NCBI GenBank assembly: GCA_027019265.1
Contig: JALUWX010000058.1
Coordinates: forward strand, 1 to 56,161
Origin: Phycisphaerales bacterium
GTDB lineage: Bacteria > Planctomycetota > Phycisphaerae > Phycisphaerales > UBA1924
DNA length: 56,161 nt
Reading direction: 5' to 3'
This document shows, one piece after another, positions 49,578 through 56,161 of the stretch (its first letter is position 1; every line of letters begins with the position of its first letter). Both the position numbers and the translations under genes were made by a program. The notes beneath the pieces are model-generated. The model ran no database searches and was not told where the DNA came from. It worked only from the letters and a program-made list of their open reading frames with translations.

Positions 49578-49605
49578 CCGCTTCCTTACAGAATCGAGCC
49601 GCACC

Positions 49606-49944
49606 ATGAGCGAGTACCCCCCCTGCCCCGAGTGCGCCGACGAATACACCTACCACGACGGCACCCTCTTCATCTGCCCCTCCTGCGCCCACGAATGGAC
49701 CGAGGCCGAAGCCAAAGCGGCCGAGGAAGCAGCCATCGTCCGTGACTCCAACGGCAACCCCCTCGCCGACGGCGACACCGTCGTCGTCATCAAAGACCTC
49801 AAGGTCAAGGGCTCCTCCCTCGTCGTCAAGGGAGGCACCAAGGTCAAAAACATCCGCCTGGTAGACGGCGATCACGACATCGACTGCAATATCCCCGGGA
49901 TCGGTTCGATGGGGCTCAAGTCTGAGTTCGTCAAGAAGGCCTGA
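49606..49944 (+). CDS. yjdM: Zinc-ribbon protein YjdM/PhnA
   Basis: A 112-residue PhnA-family protein. The N-terminal zinc ribbon has [21 protein letters not shown] (first Cys at about residue 7); the C-terminal SH3-like barrel follows with [30 protein letters not shown] and the [20 protein letters not shown] end. The name PhnA reflects old genetics, and the protein is not a phosphonatase. It is 28 bases after the GroES-like gene. Confidence 0.92.
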   Translation: MSEYPPCPECADEYTYHDGTLFICPSCAHEWTEAEAKAAEEAAIVRDSNGNPLADGDTVVVIKDLKVKGSSLVVKGGTKVKNIRLVDGDHDIDCNIPGIGSMGLKSEFVKKA

Positions 49945-49974
49945 CCCCCCACCATTCCCCCTATCCTCTCCCCG

Positions 49975-51360
49975 ATGACCACGCTCGACCCGAGCAAACT
50001 CGCGCTCGACGACCTGGGAGAGACCCTCGACCTCCCCAAGTGGTCCCGCGCGATCTCCAAAGGCACCCTCGACGTCACGATCCGTCCCCCCGGGTCCAAG
50101 AGTCTCACCAACCGCGCCCTCCTCCTCGCCACCATCGCGCCGGGGACCTCCACGATCACCCACGCGCTCTCGGAAGCCGACGACGCGCAGCGCATGCTCA
50201 TCGCGATCGAACAGCTCGGCGCAGCCGTCACCAGACCCGACGACCACACCCTCACGATCCAGGGCACCTCGGGGGTCCTCAAGGTCGATCCGACCAACGA
50301 CATCGTGGACCTCAACAACGCCGGGACCGCGACCCGCTTCCTCAGCGCGGCCGCACTCCTCGCAAACCACCCCCTCACCATCACGGGCAACGAGCGCATG
50401 CGCCATCGCCCCATCCGCGAACTCGGGGACCTCCTCGAATCCCTCGGCGCGCAGGTCAACTACCTCGAAAGCCCAAGCTGCCCCCCCATCCGGATCACCC
50501 CCCCGAGCACCCTCGCAACCACCAAGCTCGAGATCGCGCCCACCCAGTCGAGCCAGTTCGTCTCCGCGCTCATGCTCGTCGCGCCCATGCTCCACACCGG
50601 GCTCACCCTCTCTTTCCCCGAAGGGCTCACCAGCGCCAGCTACGTCCGCATGACCATCGCGCTCCTCGACCAGCTCGGGGTCCGGGTCCAGCACACCGGA
50701 GAGCTCGACCTCGTCCGGGTCTCCGGAGGGATCAACCCCTTCACCCTTGAGATCGAACCCGACGCTTCCGGCGCCACCTACTGGTGGGCCGCCGGCGCCC
50801 TCCTCCCCAGCGCCATCGTCCGGGTCCAAGGGCTCCCCCTCCACGACGATCCCCTCCAAGGGGACGCGCACTTCCCCCTCCTCCTCGAGCGCATGGGCTG
50901 CACCCTCGTCACCGAGCGCGAAACCCTCGCCGTCAAGGGCACCAAGAACCTCACCCCCATCATCTGCGACATGCGCGACATGCCCGACGCCGTCATGTCC
51001 CTCGCCGCCGTCGCGAGCTTCGCGCCCGGCACCACCATCGTCCGAGGCGTCAAAACCCTCCGCGTCAAAGAGTGCGACCGGATCCAAGCGATGAAGACCG
51101 AACTCGGAAAGCTCGGGGTCACCATCGAGGACAACCTCAACGGCGACGACGACACCCTCTCCATTACCCCGCCCGACTCCGGGATCGACTGCTCCGACAA
51201 CGCCCCCCACGTCACCTTCGACACCTACGACGACCACCGGATGGCCATGTCCTTGTCACTCCTCGCGTTGCGCCGACCCAACATCACCATCAACGACCCC
51301 AAGTGCGTCCGCAAGACCTACCCCAACTACTACCAGCACTTCGCGACCCTCTTCTCCTAA
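49975..51360 (+). CDS. aroA: 3-phosphoshikimate 1-carboxyvinyltransferase (EPSP synthase)
   Basis: A 461-residue EPSP synthase of the shikimate pathway. PPGSKSLTNRALLLA (shikimate-3-phosphate-binding block), DLNNAGTATRFL (the PEP/glyphosate-loop region), RMRHRPIRELGDLL, SSQFVSALM and the C-terminal ECDRIQAM and DDHRMAMSL are all present. aroB is 7 kb away on the other strand. It starts 30 bases after yjdM and could be co-transcribed with it. Confidence 0.96.
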   Translation: MTTLDPSKLALDDLGETLDLPKWSRAISKGTLDVTIRPPGSKSLTNRALLLATIAPGTSTITHALSEADDAQRMLIAIEQLGAAVTRPDDHTLTIQGTSGVLKVDPTNDIVDLNNAGTATRFLSAAALLANHPLTITGNERMRHRPIRELGDLLESLGAQVNYLESPSCPPIRITPPSTLATTKLEIAPTQSSQFVSALMLVAPMLHTGLTLSFPEGLTSASYVRMTIALLDQLGVRVQHTGELDLVRVSGGINPFTLEIEPDASGATYWWAAGALLPSAIVRVQGLPLHDDPLQGDAHFPLLLERMGCTLVTERETLAVKGTKNLTPIICDMRDMPDAVMSLAAVASFAPGTTIVRGVKTLRVKECDRIQAMKTELGKLGVTIEDNLNGDDDTLSITPPDSGIDCSDNAPHVTFDTYDDHRMAMSLSLLALRRPNITINDPKCVRKTYPNYYQHFATLFS

Positions 51361-51417
51361 CCAACCTTTCCACCCCGATCCCCCCACACCAAGGGCGAAA
51401 CCGGGTACGCTCATCCC

Positions 51418-52278
51418 ATGCGCCAATACCTCGACATCCTCCAGCGCGTCCTCGATGAAGGCACCCCCACCTCCGACCGAACCGGGGTCGGGACCCGCTC
51501 CGTCTTCGGGCACCAATCCCGCTACGACCTCCACCCCGACGCCCCCGGCGCGCGTGAGCACGAGATCCGCACAGGAACCAAAGCGGGCTTCCCCCTCGTC
51601 ACCACCAAGAAGGTCCACCTCCGCTCCATCATCCACGAGCTCCTCTGGTTCCTCAAAGGCGACACCAACATCGCTTACCTCAAGGACCACAACGTCACCA
51701 TCTGGGACGAATGGGCCGACGAGAACGGAGACCTCGGACCCGTCTACGGCTCCCAATGGCGCTCCTGGCGCACCCACGACGGGCGCACTATCGATCAGAT
51801 CACCTCCCTCATCGACTCCATAACCACCAACCCCTTCTCGCGCCGTCACATCGTCAGCGCCTGGAACCCCGGCGAAGTCGATGACATGCGCCTCCCCCCA
51901 TGCCACTGCCTCTTCCAGTTCCACGTCGCGCAGTCATCCGACGGCGGCCCCAACTGGCTCTCTTGCCAGCTCTACCAACGCAGCGCCGACCTCTTCCTCG
52001 GGGTCCCCTTCAACATCGCCTCCTACGCGCTCCTCACCCAGATGATCGCGCAGGTCACCAACCTCAGACCCGCAACCTTCATCCACACCCTCGGGGACGC
52101 GCACATCTACACCAACCACATGGACCAAGTGAAGGAACAACTCTCGCGCGCCCCGCGCCCCCTCCCCACCATGACCCTCAACCCCGAGATCACGGACATC
52201 TTCGGGTTCACCTATGACGATTTCGAGCTCTCAAACTACGACCCCCACCCACGCATCAGCGCCCCCGTCGCCGTCTGA
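51418..52278 (+). CDS. thyA: Thymidylate synthase ThyA
   Basis: A 286-residue folate-dependent thymidylate synthase. The catalytic Cys162 lies in [12 protein letters not shown]; the [21 protein letters not shown]-terminal block, [44 protein letters not shown] and the [10 protein letters not shown] blocks are diagnostic. A dTMP route through ThyA needs dihydrofolate reductase, which is not in the window; folE2 at the window start supplies the folate precursor. It ends 167 bases before the PEP-CTERM gene. Confidence 0.97.
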   Translation: MRQYLDILQRVLDEGTPTSDRTGVGTRSVFGHQSRYDLHPDAPGAREHEIRTGTKAGFPLVTTKKVHLRSIIHELLWFLKGDTNIAYLKDHNVTIWDEWADENGDLGPVYGSQWRSWRTHDGRTIDQITSLIDSITTNPFSRRHIVSAWNPGEVDDMRLPPCHCLFQFHVAQSSDGGPNWLSCQLYQRSADLFLGVPFNIASYALLTQMIAQVTNLRPATFIHTLGDAHIYTNHMDQVKEQLSRAPRPLPTMTLNPEITDIFGFTYDDFELSNYDPHPRISAPVAV

Positions 52279-52334
52279 CCCCGTTCTCGGACCGGTATCC
52301 CCTCCTCCAACCTGAACACCCCGCGCCACCCCAC

Positions 52335-52350
52335 CCCCCGAGCGCGGGGG
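52335..52350. other. GC-rich hairpin between thyA and the PEP-CTERM gene
   Basis: CCCCCG-AGCG-CGGGGG is a perfect 6-bp stem with a 4-base loop. There is no T-run, so it is at best a weak terminator for thyA. The rest of the 167-base gap is unremarkable apart from AAGGAG before the next gene. Confidence 0.3.
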
Positions 52351-52445
52351 AGTCGCGCACGCGCTGGTCACCCCCCCATTCGTGCTGCACCTTTCACACG
52401 GACCACCCCCCAACACACACAGGTCCACCACGGAAGGAGCCCAAG

Positions 52446-53111
52446 ATGAAGACCACGACCCTCACCGTCTCCGCCATGTTCGGATTGTGCGCCATGGGCG
52501 CGAGCGCCGGCCACTTCAACGCCGCCTCGCTGACCAACGGCGCTTCCAGCGCTCATCTCGACCTGGGCGACGCCATCCTGGACATCCAGACCGTCTCGGG
52601 CAACTTCAAGTCCAAGACCATCGCAGGGTACACCATGATGGGCATCTCCGGAGGCCACGTCTCCGGCGAAATCGATGCCACCGAGTCCATGCACTTCACC
52701 TTCGATCGCGCTGTCCGGATCACCTCGCTCGAGCTGGGCGCGCTGTTCATCAACGGCCAGCACGGTGATCAAGTGAACGAACGCGCCTTCGTCACCATCA
52801 ACGACTCCCAGACCTTCGAGCTCGCGCTCACCAGCGCGACCTCCGCGTCCTGGGACGGGCTGGGCAACGTCACCGCGCTCTCCCAAGGGCTCCAGGGTGA
52901 CGCTGGGTACTTCCAGATCGCCGGCGAAGACATCTTCGGCACCGACGTCTACTCCATGACCCTCTGGGCACCCCAGGAGAACGTCTCCGGTTCACGCGGC
53001 TCCGACTACGGCTTCGGCGCCCTCACCACCGCCCCCGCCGTCCCCGCGCCCGGCGCGTTCGCCCTCATGGGGCTCGGAGGCCTCCTCTCCGCCCGCCGTC
53101 TGCGCAGCTGA
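52446..53111 (+). CDS. Secreted PEP-CTERM-type protein
   Basis: A 221-residue exported protein: signal peptide (residues 1-21, ending ASA-GHF), a beta-rich mature domain (SLELGALFINGQ, VTINDSQTFELAL), and the sorting tail VPAPGAFALMGLGGLLSARR at the C-terminus. This VPAPGA form of PEP-CTERM is common in Phycisphaerae and implies exosortase-dependent anchoring. No catalytic motif is seen. GGAAGGAG precedes the ATG. It converges with a second PEP-CTERM gene, with a shared terminator between. Confidence 0.88.
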   Translation: MKTTTLTVSAMFGLCAMGASAGHFNAASLTNGASSAHLDLGDAILDIQTVSGNFKSKTIAGYTMMGISGGHVSGEIDATESMHFTFDRAVRITSLELGALFINGQHGDQVNERAFVTINDSQTFELALTSATSASWDGLGNVTALSQGLQGDAGYFQIAGEDIFGTDVYSMTLWAPQENVSGSRGSDYGFGALTTAPAVPAPGAFALMGLGGLLSARRLRS

Positions 53112-53139
53112 TCCTCACGATCCGAACTCCCCTCCAGCA

Positions 53140-53172
53140 ACAACGCCCCCGGCGCTCCGCCGAGGGCGTTGT
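53140..53172. terminator. Bidirectional terminator between the two PEP-CTERM genes
   Basis: CAACGCCC and CGGCG pair with CGCCG and GGGCGTTG (one C/A mismatch in the stem) around CTC. It lies between the convergent stops at 53111 and 53202 and is followed by TTCATCTTTC on the plus strand. Confidence 0.75.
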
Positions 53173-53201
53173 TCATCTTTCACACGCAGATCACCGATCG
53201 A

Positions 53202-53783
53202 TCAGCGGCGACGACGAACCCCGACCAACCCCGCGATCCCGAGCATCGCAAACGAGCCCGGAGCAGGCACAAGGTTGATATCGAGCTGGATCGTCGTCAG
53301 ATCCTGACCCGTCTGCTGGACCCAGAACGTGTAGTCGCCCTCCCCGAGCATCATCTGCCCCGCGCTGAGTGTCCCGAGCTGGTCCGTCCCCACAACCCCC
53401 GGATCCGTGATCACGAACCCGACGAGCCCCGGACCCGTGAACATGTCCGGATCAAAGTCGAACACACTGTCGAACGCCAACCCCACAAAGCCGGCCGAAT
53501 CAAACCCGCTCGCAATCGACGACTCCGCGATCACGATCGCATCGACAAACTGACCCGCGCCAACGCTGAACGTGAAGTAATCACGATCCCCACCGGGCTG
53601 ATCCGAGCTCACGACCTGCATCCGCACCCCGTTCACACCCGATTGAAGCCCCACACTCGTCGGGTTGAACCGATCACCCGAGAGGTCCCCATCGACCATC
53701 TCGTCGTAGATCACATTCCCCGAAGCGACCGAGCACCCAAGCCCGAGCACGACCAATCCACCGAACCGTTTGAAAGTCTCCAT
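53202..53783 (-). CDS. Secreted PEP-CTERM-type protein
   Basis: A 193-residue exported protein with a signal peptide (LVVLGLGCSVASG), a DFDPDMFTGPGLVGF region and a pre-peptidase-type beta domain (YFTFSVGAGQFVDAIVI, DYTFWVQQTG), and the C-terminal tail VPAPGSFAMLGIAGLVGVRR, a PEP-CTERM sorting signal. The frame extends to an ATG at 53798, but the one at 53783 (METFKRFGG) has GGAGAGAGAAGAG upstream and fits the signal peptide better. It is convergent with the previous PEP-CTERM gene. Confidence 0.85.
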   Translation of the reverse strand: METFKRFGGLVVLGLGCSVASGNVIYDEMVDGDLSGDRFNPTSVGLQSGVNGVRMQVVSSDQPGGDRDYFTFSVGAGQFVDAIVIAESSIASGFDSAGFVGLAFDSVFDFDPDMFTGPGLVGFVITDPGVVGTDQLGTLSAGQMMLGEGDYTFWVQQTGQDLTTIQLDINLVPAPGSFAMLGIAGLVGVRRRR

Positions 53784-53913
53784 CTCTTCTCTCTCCATTC
53801 CGGGTCCTGAGCACCGTGCGGGCGCGCACCCACACCATGAAGATGTATACGCTCAAGCCCCCCGCGCGGATTCACACACCCCACGCCCGGATCGCGAGAT
53901 CCGGATCCGGAGC

Positions 53914-54579
53914 TCAGGATTCCCCCCCGGCACCCATCGCATCGATAAACGCGTTCGCTTCATCGATCGATCGCTCCATGTCCGCGATCAACGCTTCGAT
54001 CTCCCCGCGCAGATCCGCGATCGAATCATCCAGAGAAGCGATCGCCCGAGCATTCAGGTTGTGCTTCAGAAACAGCACCTGATCCCCGAACGCCGCGAGC
54101 ACCGGATCCATCTTCGACTCCGGCGCTTTCATCGCGCCGTGCACACGCGCATACAGCGCCATCGTGTCCTCGAGCTGGCGCTCCGAAGCATCCCGGAGCG
54201 AACGAGTCGAATAGTCATCAAGCTCCTCGCGCCATTCATCGAACAGCTTGTTCGCAACGACCTCGACATCCTTGATCCGCTTCCGAACCCGGTTCGCGCG
54301 ATCCTCCGAGCGATCCAGCTCCTTCTTGAGGCGCGAATACGCGTCCTCCAGCTCCCCCCCGTCGTACCCGCTCAGCGCCTTCAGCTCATCGAGGGTCGTC
54401 GCGAACTGTTCCTTCGCCCCCTCCTGCGCCTCGCGTGTGTCCTCCACCCGATCCACGAGCTGCTCCCGCTTCGGGTTCCCCAGCGACTCACGCACCGCGA
54501 TCGCCGTCGATGTGCACGACCCCATCACCATCGCGGATACCAGCACCGAAACCCCCACCATCGAGCTCAGAATGCGCAT
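53914..54579 (-). CDS. DUF2959-family lipoprotein
   Basis: A 221-residue predicted lipoprotein: signal sequence with the lipobox VMGSC (Cys22), then the DUF2959 signature beginning ESLGNPKREQLVDRVEDTRE, and long heptad-rich helices (LEDAYSRLKKELDRSEDRAN, VANKLFDEWREELDD, SIADLRGEIEALIADMERS) that suggest a coiled coil in the periplasm. Function unknown. GGAGG precedes the ATG at 54579. It is divergent from the glycosyltransferase gene. Confidence 0.87.
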   Translation of the reverse strand: MRILSSMVGVSVLVSAMVMGSCTSTAIAVRESLGNPKREQLVDRVEDTREAQEGAKEQFATTLDELKALSGYDGGELEDAYSRLKKELDRSEDRANRVRKRIKDVEVVANKLFDEWREELDDYSTRSLRDASERQLEDTMALYARVHGAMKAPESKMDPVLAAFGDQVLFLKHNLNARAIASLDDSIADLRGEIEALIADMERSIDEANAFIDAMGAGGES

Positions 54580-54629
54580 GCCCTGCCTCCTCAGACCTTT
54601 GTGAATGACCACCACCCAGTCTACCCGAT

Positions 54630-55817
54630 ATGAACACCATGCAAGACACGATCTGGATCCACGACCAGTACCAATCCCAGTACGGCCTGCTCAGCGCCAT
54701 GTCCCGCGAACTCCACCAAGCCATGCTCGCCAAGGGGATCGACGCGCGCCGATTCAACCTCGCCGACACCGAGAGCCACCCCGAGTCCGGCACCCTCCTC
54801 TTCATGAACGTCCCGATCCGTCTCGATGTCCTCCCCAAAGCCCTCATCGACGGCTCAGGCCGCATGAACGCCATCCAGTACTTCGTCGATCATCCCTTCG
54901 CGCTCCCGGCCGACATCCTCGACGAGTGGCGCGAACACGTCGGGTTCGACAACCTCACCCTCGCCCTCCCCTGTCTCGACGACACACACCTCATCCACCC
55001 ACGCTTCCCAGGACTCAAACACGCTTGGATCCCCCACGGCGTCCCCAGAGCCGCGCTCATCCCCACCGACACCCTCACCCCCGAACACTGGAACAACCGT
55101 GAGTTCGATGTCGTCGTCACCGGATCCGTCCGTCCGAGCAACGAGATCGCCAAACAGGTCCAGTCCATGCGCCCCGATCTCGTCAAAGCCGTCGAAGAGA
55201 TCGTCGCGCTCATGATGCACGACCCGCACCTCGGATACGTCAACGCGTTCGACCTCGTCATCGGATCATCGGGATTCGTCACCGGACACTGGGACACCCA
55301 GAAATACCTCTGGCACCTCACCATCGCCCAGCTCAACCGGGTCCGAAGGACAAACCTCGTCCGGACCCTCCAAGGGCTCAAAGTCGGTGTCTTCGGCTCC
55401 AAAGACTGGGAACCCGAATGCACAGGCACCATCCAATACGCGGGTGAAGTCGATTACGAAACCTGCGCCAACGCATTCGCACGAGCCCGTGTCGCCGTCG
55501 CCTGGGGACCCACCCAGTTCAACCACAGCTATTCCGAGCGCATCATGCAAGCCATGGCCTCCGGTGCCTGCGTCGTCGCCGACGACCGCCTCCTCGTCCG
55601 GAGAGAGTTCAACCAGGGAGCCCAAACCGCAACCCTCTTCGACTGGTCCGACCCCTTCGCCGCGCGCCGCGCCGTAGACGCAACCCTCAGCGACCCCACC
55701 GCCGCCCTCGAACAAGCCAAACGAGGACGAACCCTCGCAGAGCAATCGTGCCTCTGGGAGAACAGGGTCCAGGACTTCATCCGGGTCATCCCAGCGCGCG
55801 AACCCCAACCGGCCTGA
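54630..55817 (+). CDS. Glycosyltransferase (GT-B type, Glyco_trans_1_2-like)
   Basis: A 395-residue protein with a GT-B layout. The last third has FNHSYSERIMQAMASGACVV, the conserved glycosyltransferase (CgeB-like) motif, and the earlier HAWIPHGVPRAAL matches a strand-loop of the family. No membrane helices are visible. The acceptor is unknown, probably a surface sugar. Divergent from the DUF2959 gene, 50 bases apart. Confidence 0.82.
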   Translation: MNTMQDTIWIHDQYQSQYGLLSAMSRELHQAMLAKGIDARRFNLADTESHPESGTLLFMNVPIRLDVLPKALIDGSGRMNAIQYFVDHPFALPADILDEWREHVGFDNLTLALPCLDDTHLIHPRFPGLKHAWIPHGVPRAALIPTDTLTPEHWNNREFDVVVTGSVRPSNEIAKQVQSMRPDLVKAVEEIVALMMHDPHLGYVNAFDLVIGSSGFVTGHWDTQKYLWHLTIAQLNRVRRTNLVRTLQGLKVGVFGSKDWEPECTGTIQYAGEVDYETCANAFARARVAVAWGPTQFNHSYSERIMQAMASGACVVADDRLLVRREFNQGAQTATLFDWSDPFAARRAVDATLSDPTAALEQAKRGRTLAEQSCLWENRVQDFIRVIPAREPQPA

Positions 55818-55868
55818 CCGACCACCCCACCCCGATCGTGTAGACTCGGTCTCCCAAGGAGACCGACC

Positions 55869-56161
55869 ATGCCGCGCATCCTCATCCTCTTCACCCTCCT
55901 CCTCAGCGCCTGCACCAGCGCCACGCGCACGACCCACGAACCCACCACCACCGAACGACTCGAACTCGACATCCGGGTCCTGAGCGAGACCTACGAACAC
56001 CGCAACGCCAACGACCGCAACACCCTCAACGCATCGGGCAACTGGATCGCGCAGCGCCTCGAATCCCTGGGCTACACCACCACCCGAGAGCTCGTCCCCA
56101 CCCAGGGCACCCCCCAGGGCTTCAACGTCATCGCCGAACTCCAAGGCACGACCCACCCCGA
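55869..56161 (+). CDS. M28-type peptidase lipoprotein, N-terminal fragment (cut by window edge)
   Basis: Ninety-seven codons are visible. The lipobox LLSAC (Cys15) is preceded by a short hydrophobic core; the mature part reads RVLSETYEHRNANDRNTLNA, SGNWIAQRLESLGYTTTREL and GFNVIAEL, the pattern of an M28 aminopeptidase N-terminal cap. AAGGAG lies 7 bases before the ATG. The catalytic core lies beyond the window, so the family is likely but not proven. Confidence 0.75.
   Translation, partial: MPRILILFTLLLSACTSATRTTHEPTTTERLELDIRVLSETYEHRNANDRNTLNASGNWIAQRLESLGYTTTRELVPTQGTPQGFNVIAELQGTTHP

Noticed and set aside
1..56161. CRISPR array, insertion sequence or long tandem repeats
   Set aside because: No regularly spaced direct repeats, transposase motifs or long inverted repeats were found while reading both strands.

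Overview
The window looks like a stretch of chromosome from a Gram-negative planctomycete of the Phycisphaerae/Phycisphaerales type; this is an inference, with no database search. Supporting signs are high GC (about 63-65% where counted by hand), a secreted metalloprotease ending in a GC-type dockerin-like tail (DFFDVSGYL...GCP), two short PEP-CTERM proteins with a VPAPG sorting signal, a membrane protein bracketed by CxxCGYxL...CPECG zinc ribbons, a diderm lipid A gene (lpxA), a flagellar rod/ring operon and a dnaG-rpoD pair. GATC tetranucleotides are very abundant: 21 in the first 1,020 bases by hand count.

Layout. 1-5.9 kb: the edge of a membrane protein gene, folE2, two divergent membrane proteins, truB, and a small redox module (AhpD-like protein, TetR regulator, thioredoxin) with two similar TAGAMC-N4-GGTCTW boxes. 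5.9-13.5 kb: mutS, a convergent TPR protein, a DUF6624 lipoprotein, an M43 metalloprotease, tRNA-Thr(CGT) with a recognisable promoter, and an STN-like secreted protein. 13.7-16.9 kb: a tightly overlapping operon of zinc-ribbon membrane protein, NrnA-like DHH phosphoesterase and an orphan DPPY methyltransferase. 16.9-20.3 kb: flgF-flgG-flgA-flgH behind a sigma-54-like element. 20.3-29.2 kb: ribF, putA, a 48% GC HEPN-like gene squeezed between putA and prfA, a DUF899 thiol protein and an ABC-2 exporter pair. 29.3-38.7 kb: a secreted protein, rpoD-dnaG, a HAD phosphatase overlapping a DUF418 protein, two uncharacterised proteins and clpX.

38.8-46.1 kb (minus strand): a two-gene unit of a ParA ATPase fused to a CBM48/AMPK-beta-type glycan-binding domain and a MinD-like protein without a P-loop, then the compact series lpxA - MBL hydrolase - methyltransferase - rsfS - aroB. 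46.1-56.2 kb: lipB, an M28/PA/PDZ exopeptidase, a DUF4440-like protein, a solo GroES-like protein, yjdM, aroA, thyA, two PEP-CTERM proteins, a DUF2959 lipoprotein, a glycosyltransferase and the start of a second M28-type lipoprotein.

Most of the window is housekeeping: translation (truB, prfA, rsfS, tRNA), replication, repair and transcription (dnaG, mutS, rpoD), cofactors (folE2, ribF, lipB), shikimate pathway (aroB, aroA), thymidylate (thyA), proline catabolism (putA) and lipid A (lpxA). The most unusual items are the ParA-CBM48 fusion with its degenerate MinD-like partner, the candidate thiol-stress regulon, the low-GC HEPN-like insertion and the orphan methyltransferase. No CRISPR array, insertion sequence, integrase or phage gene was seen.
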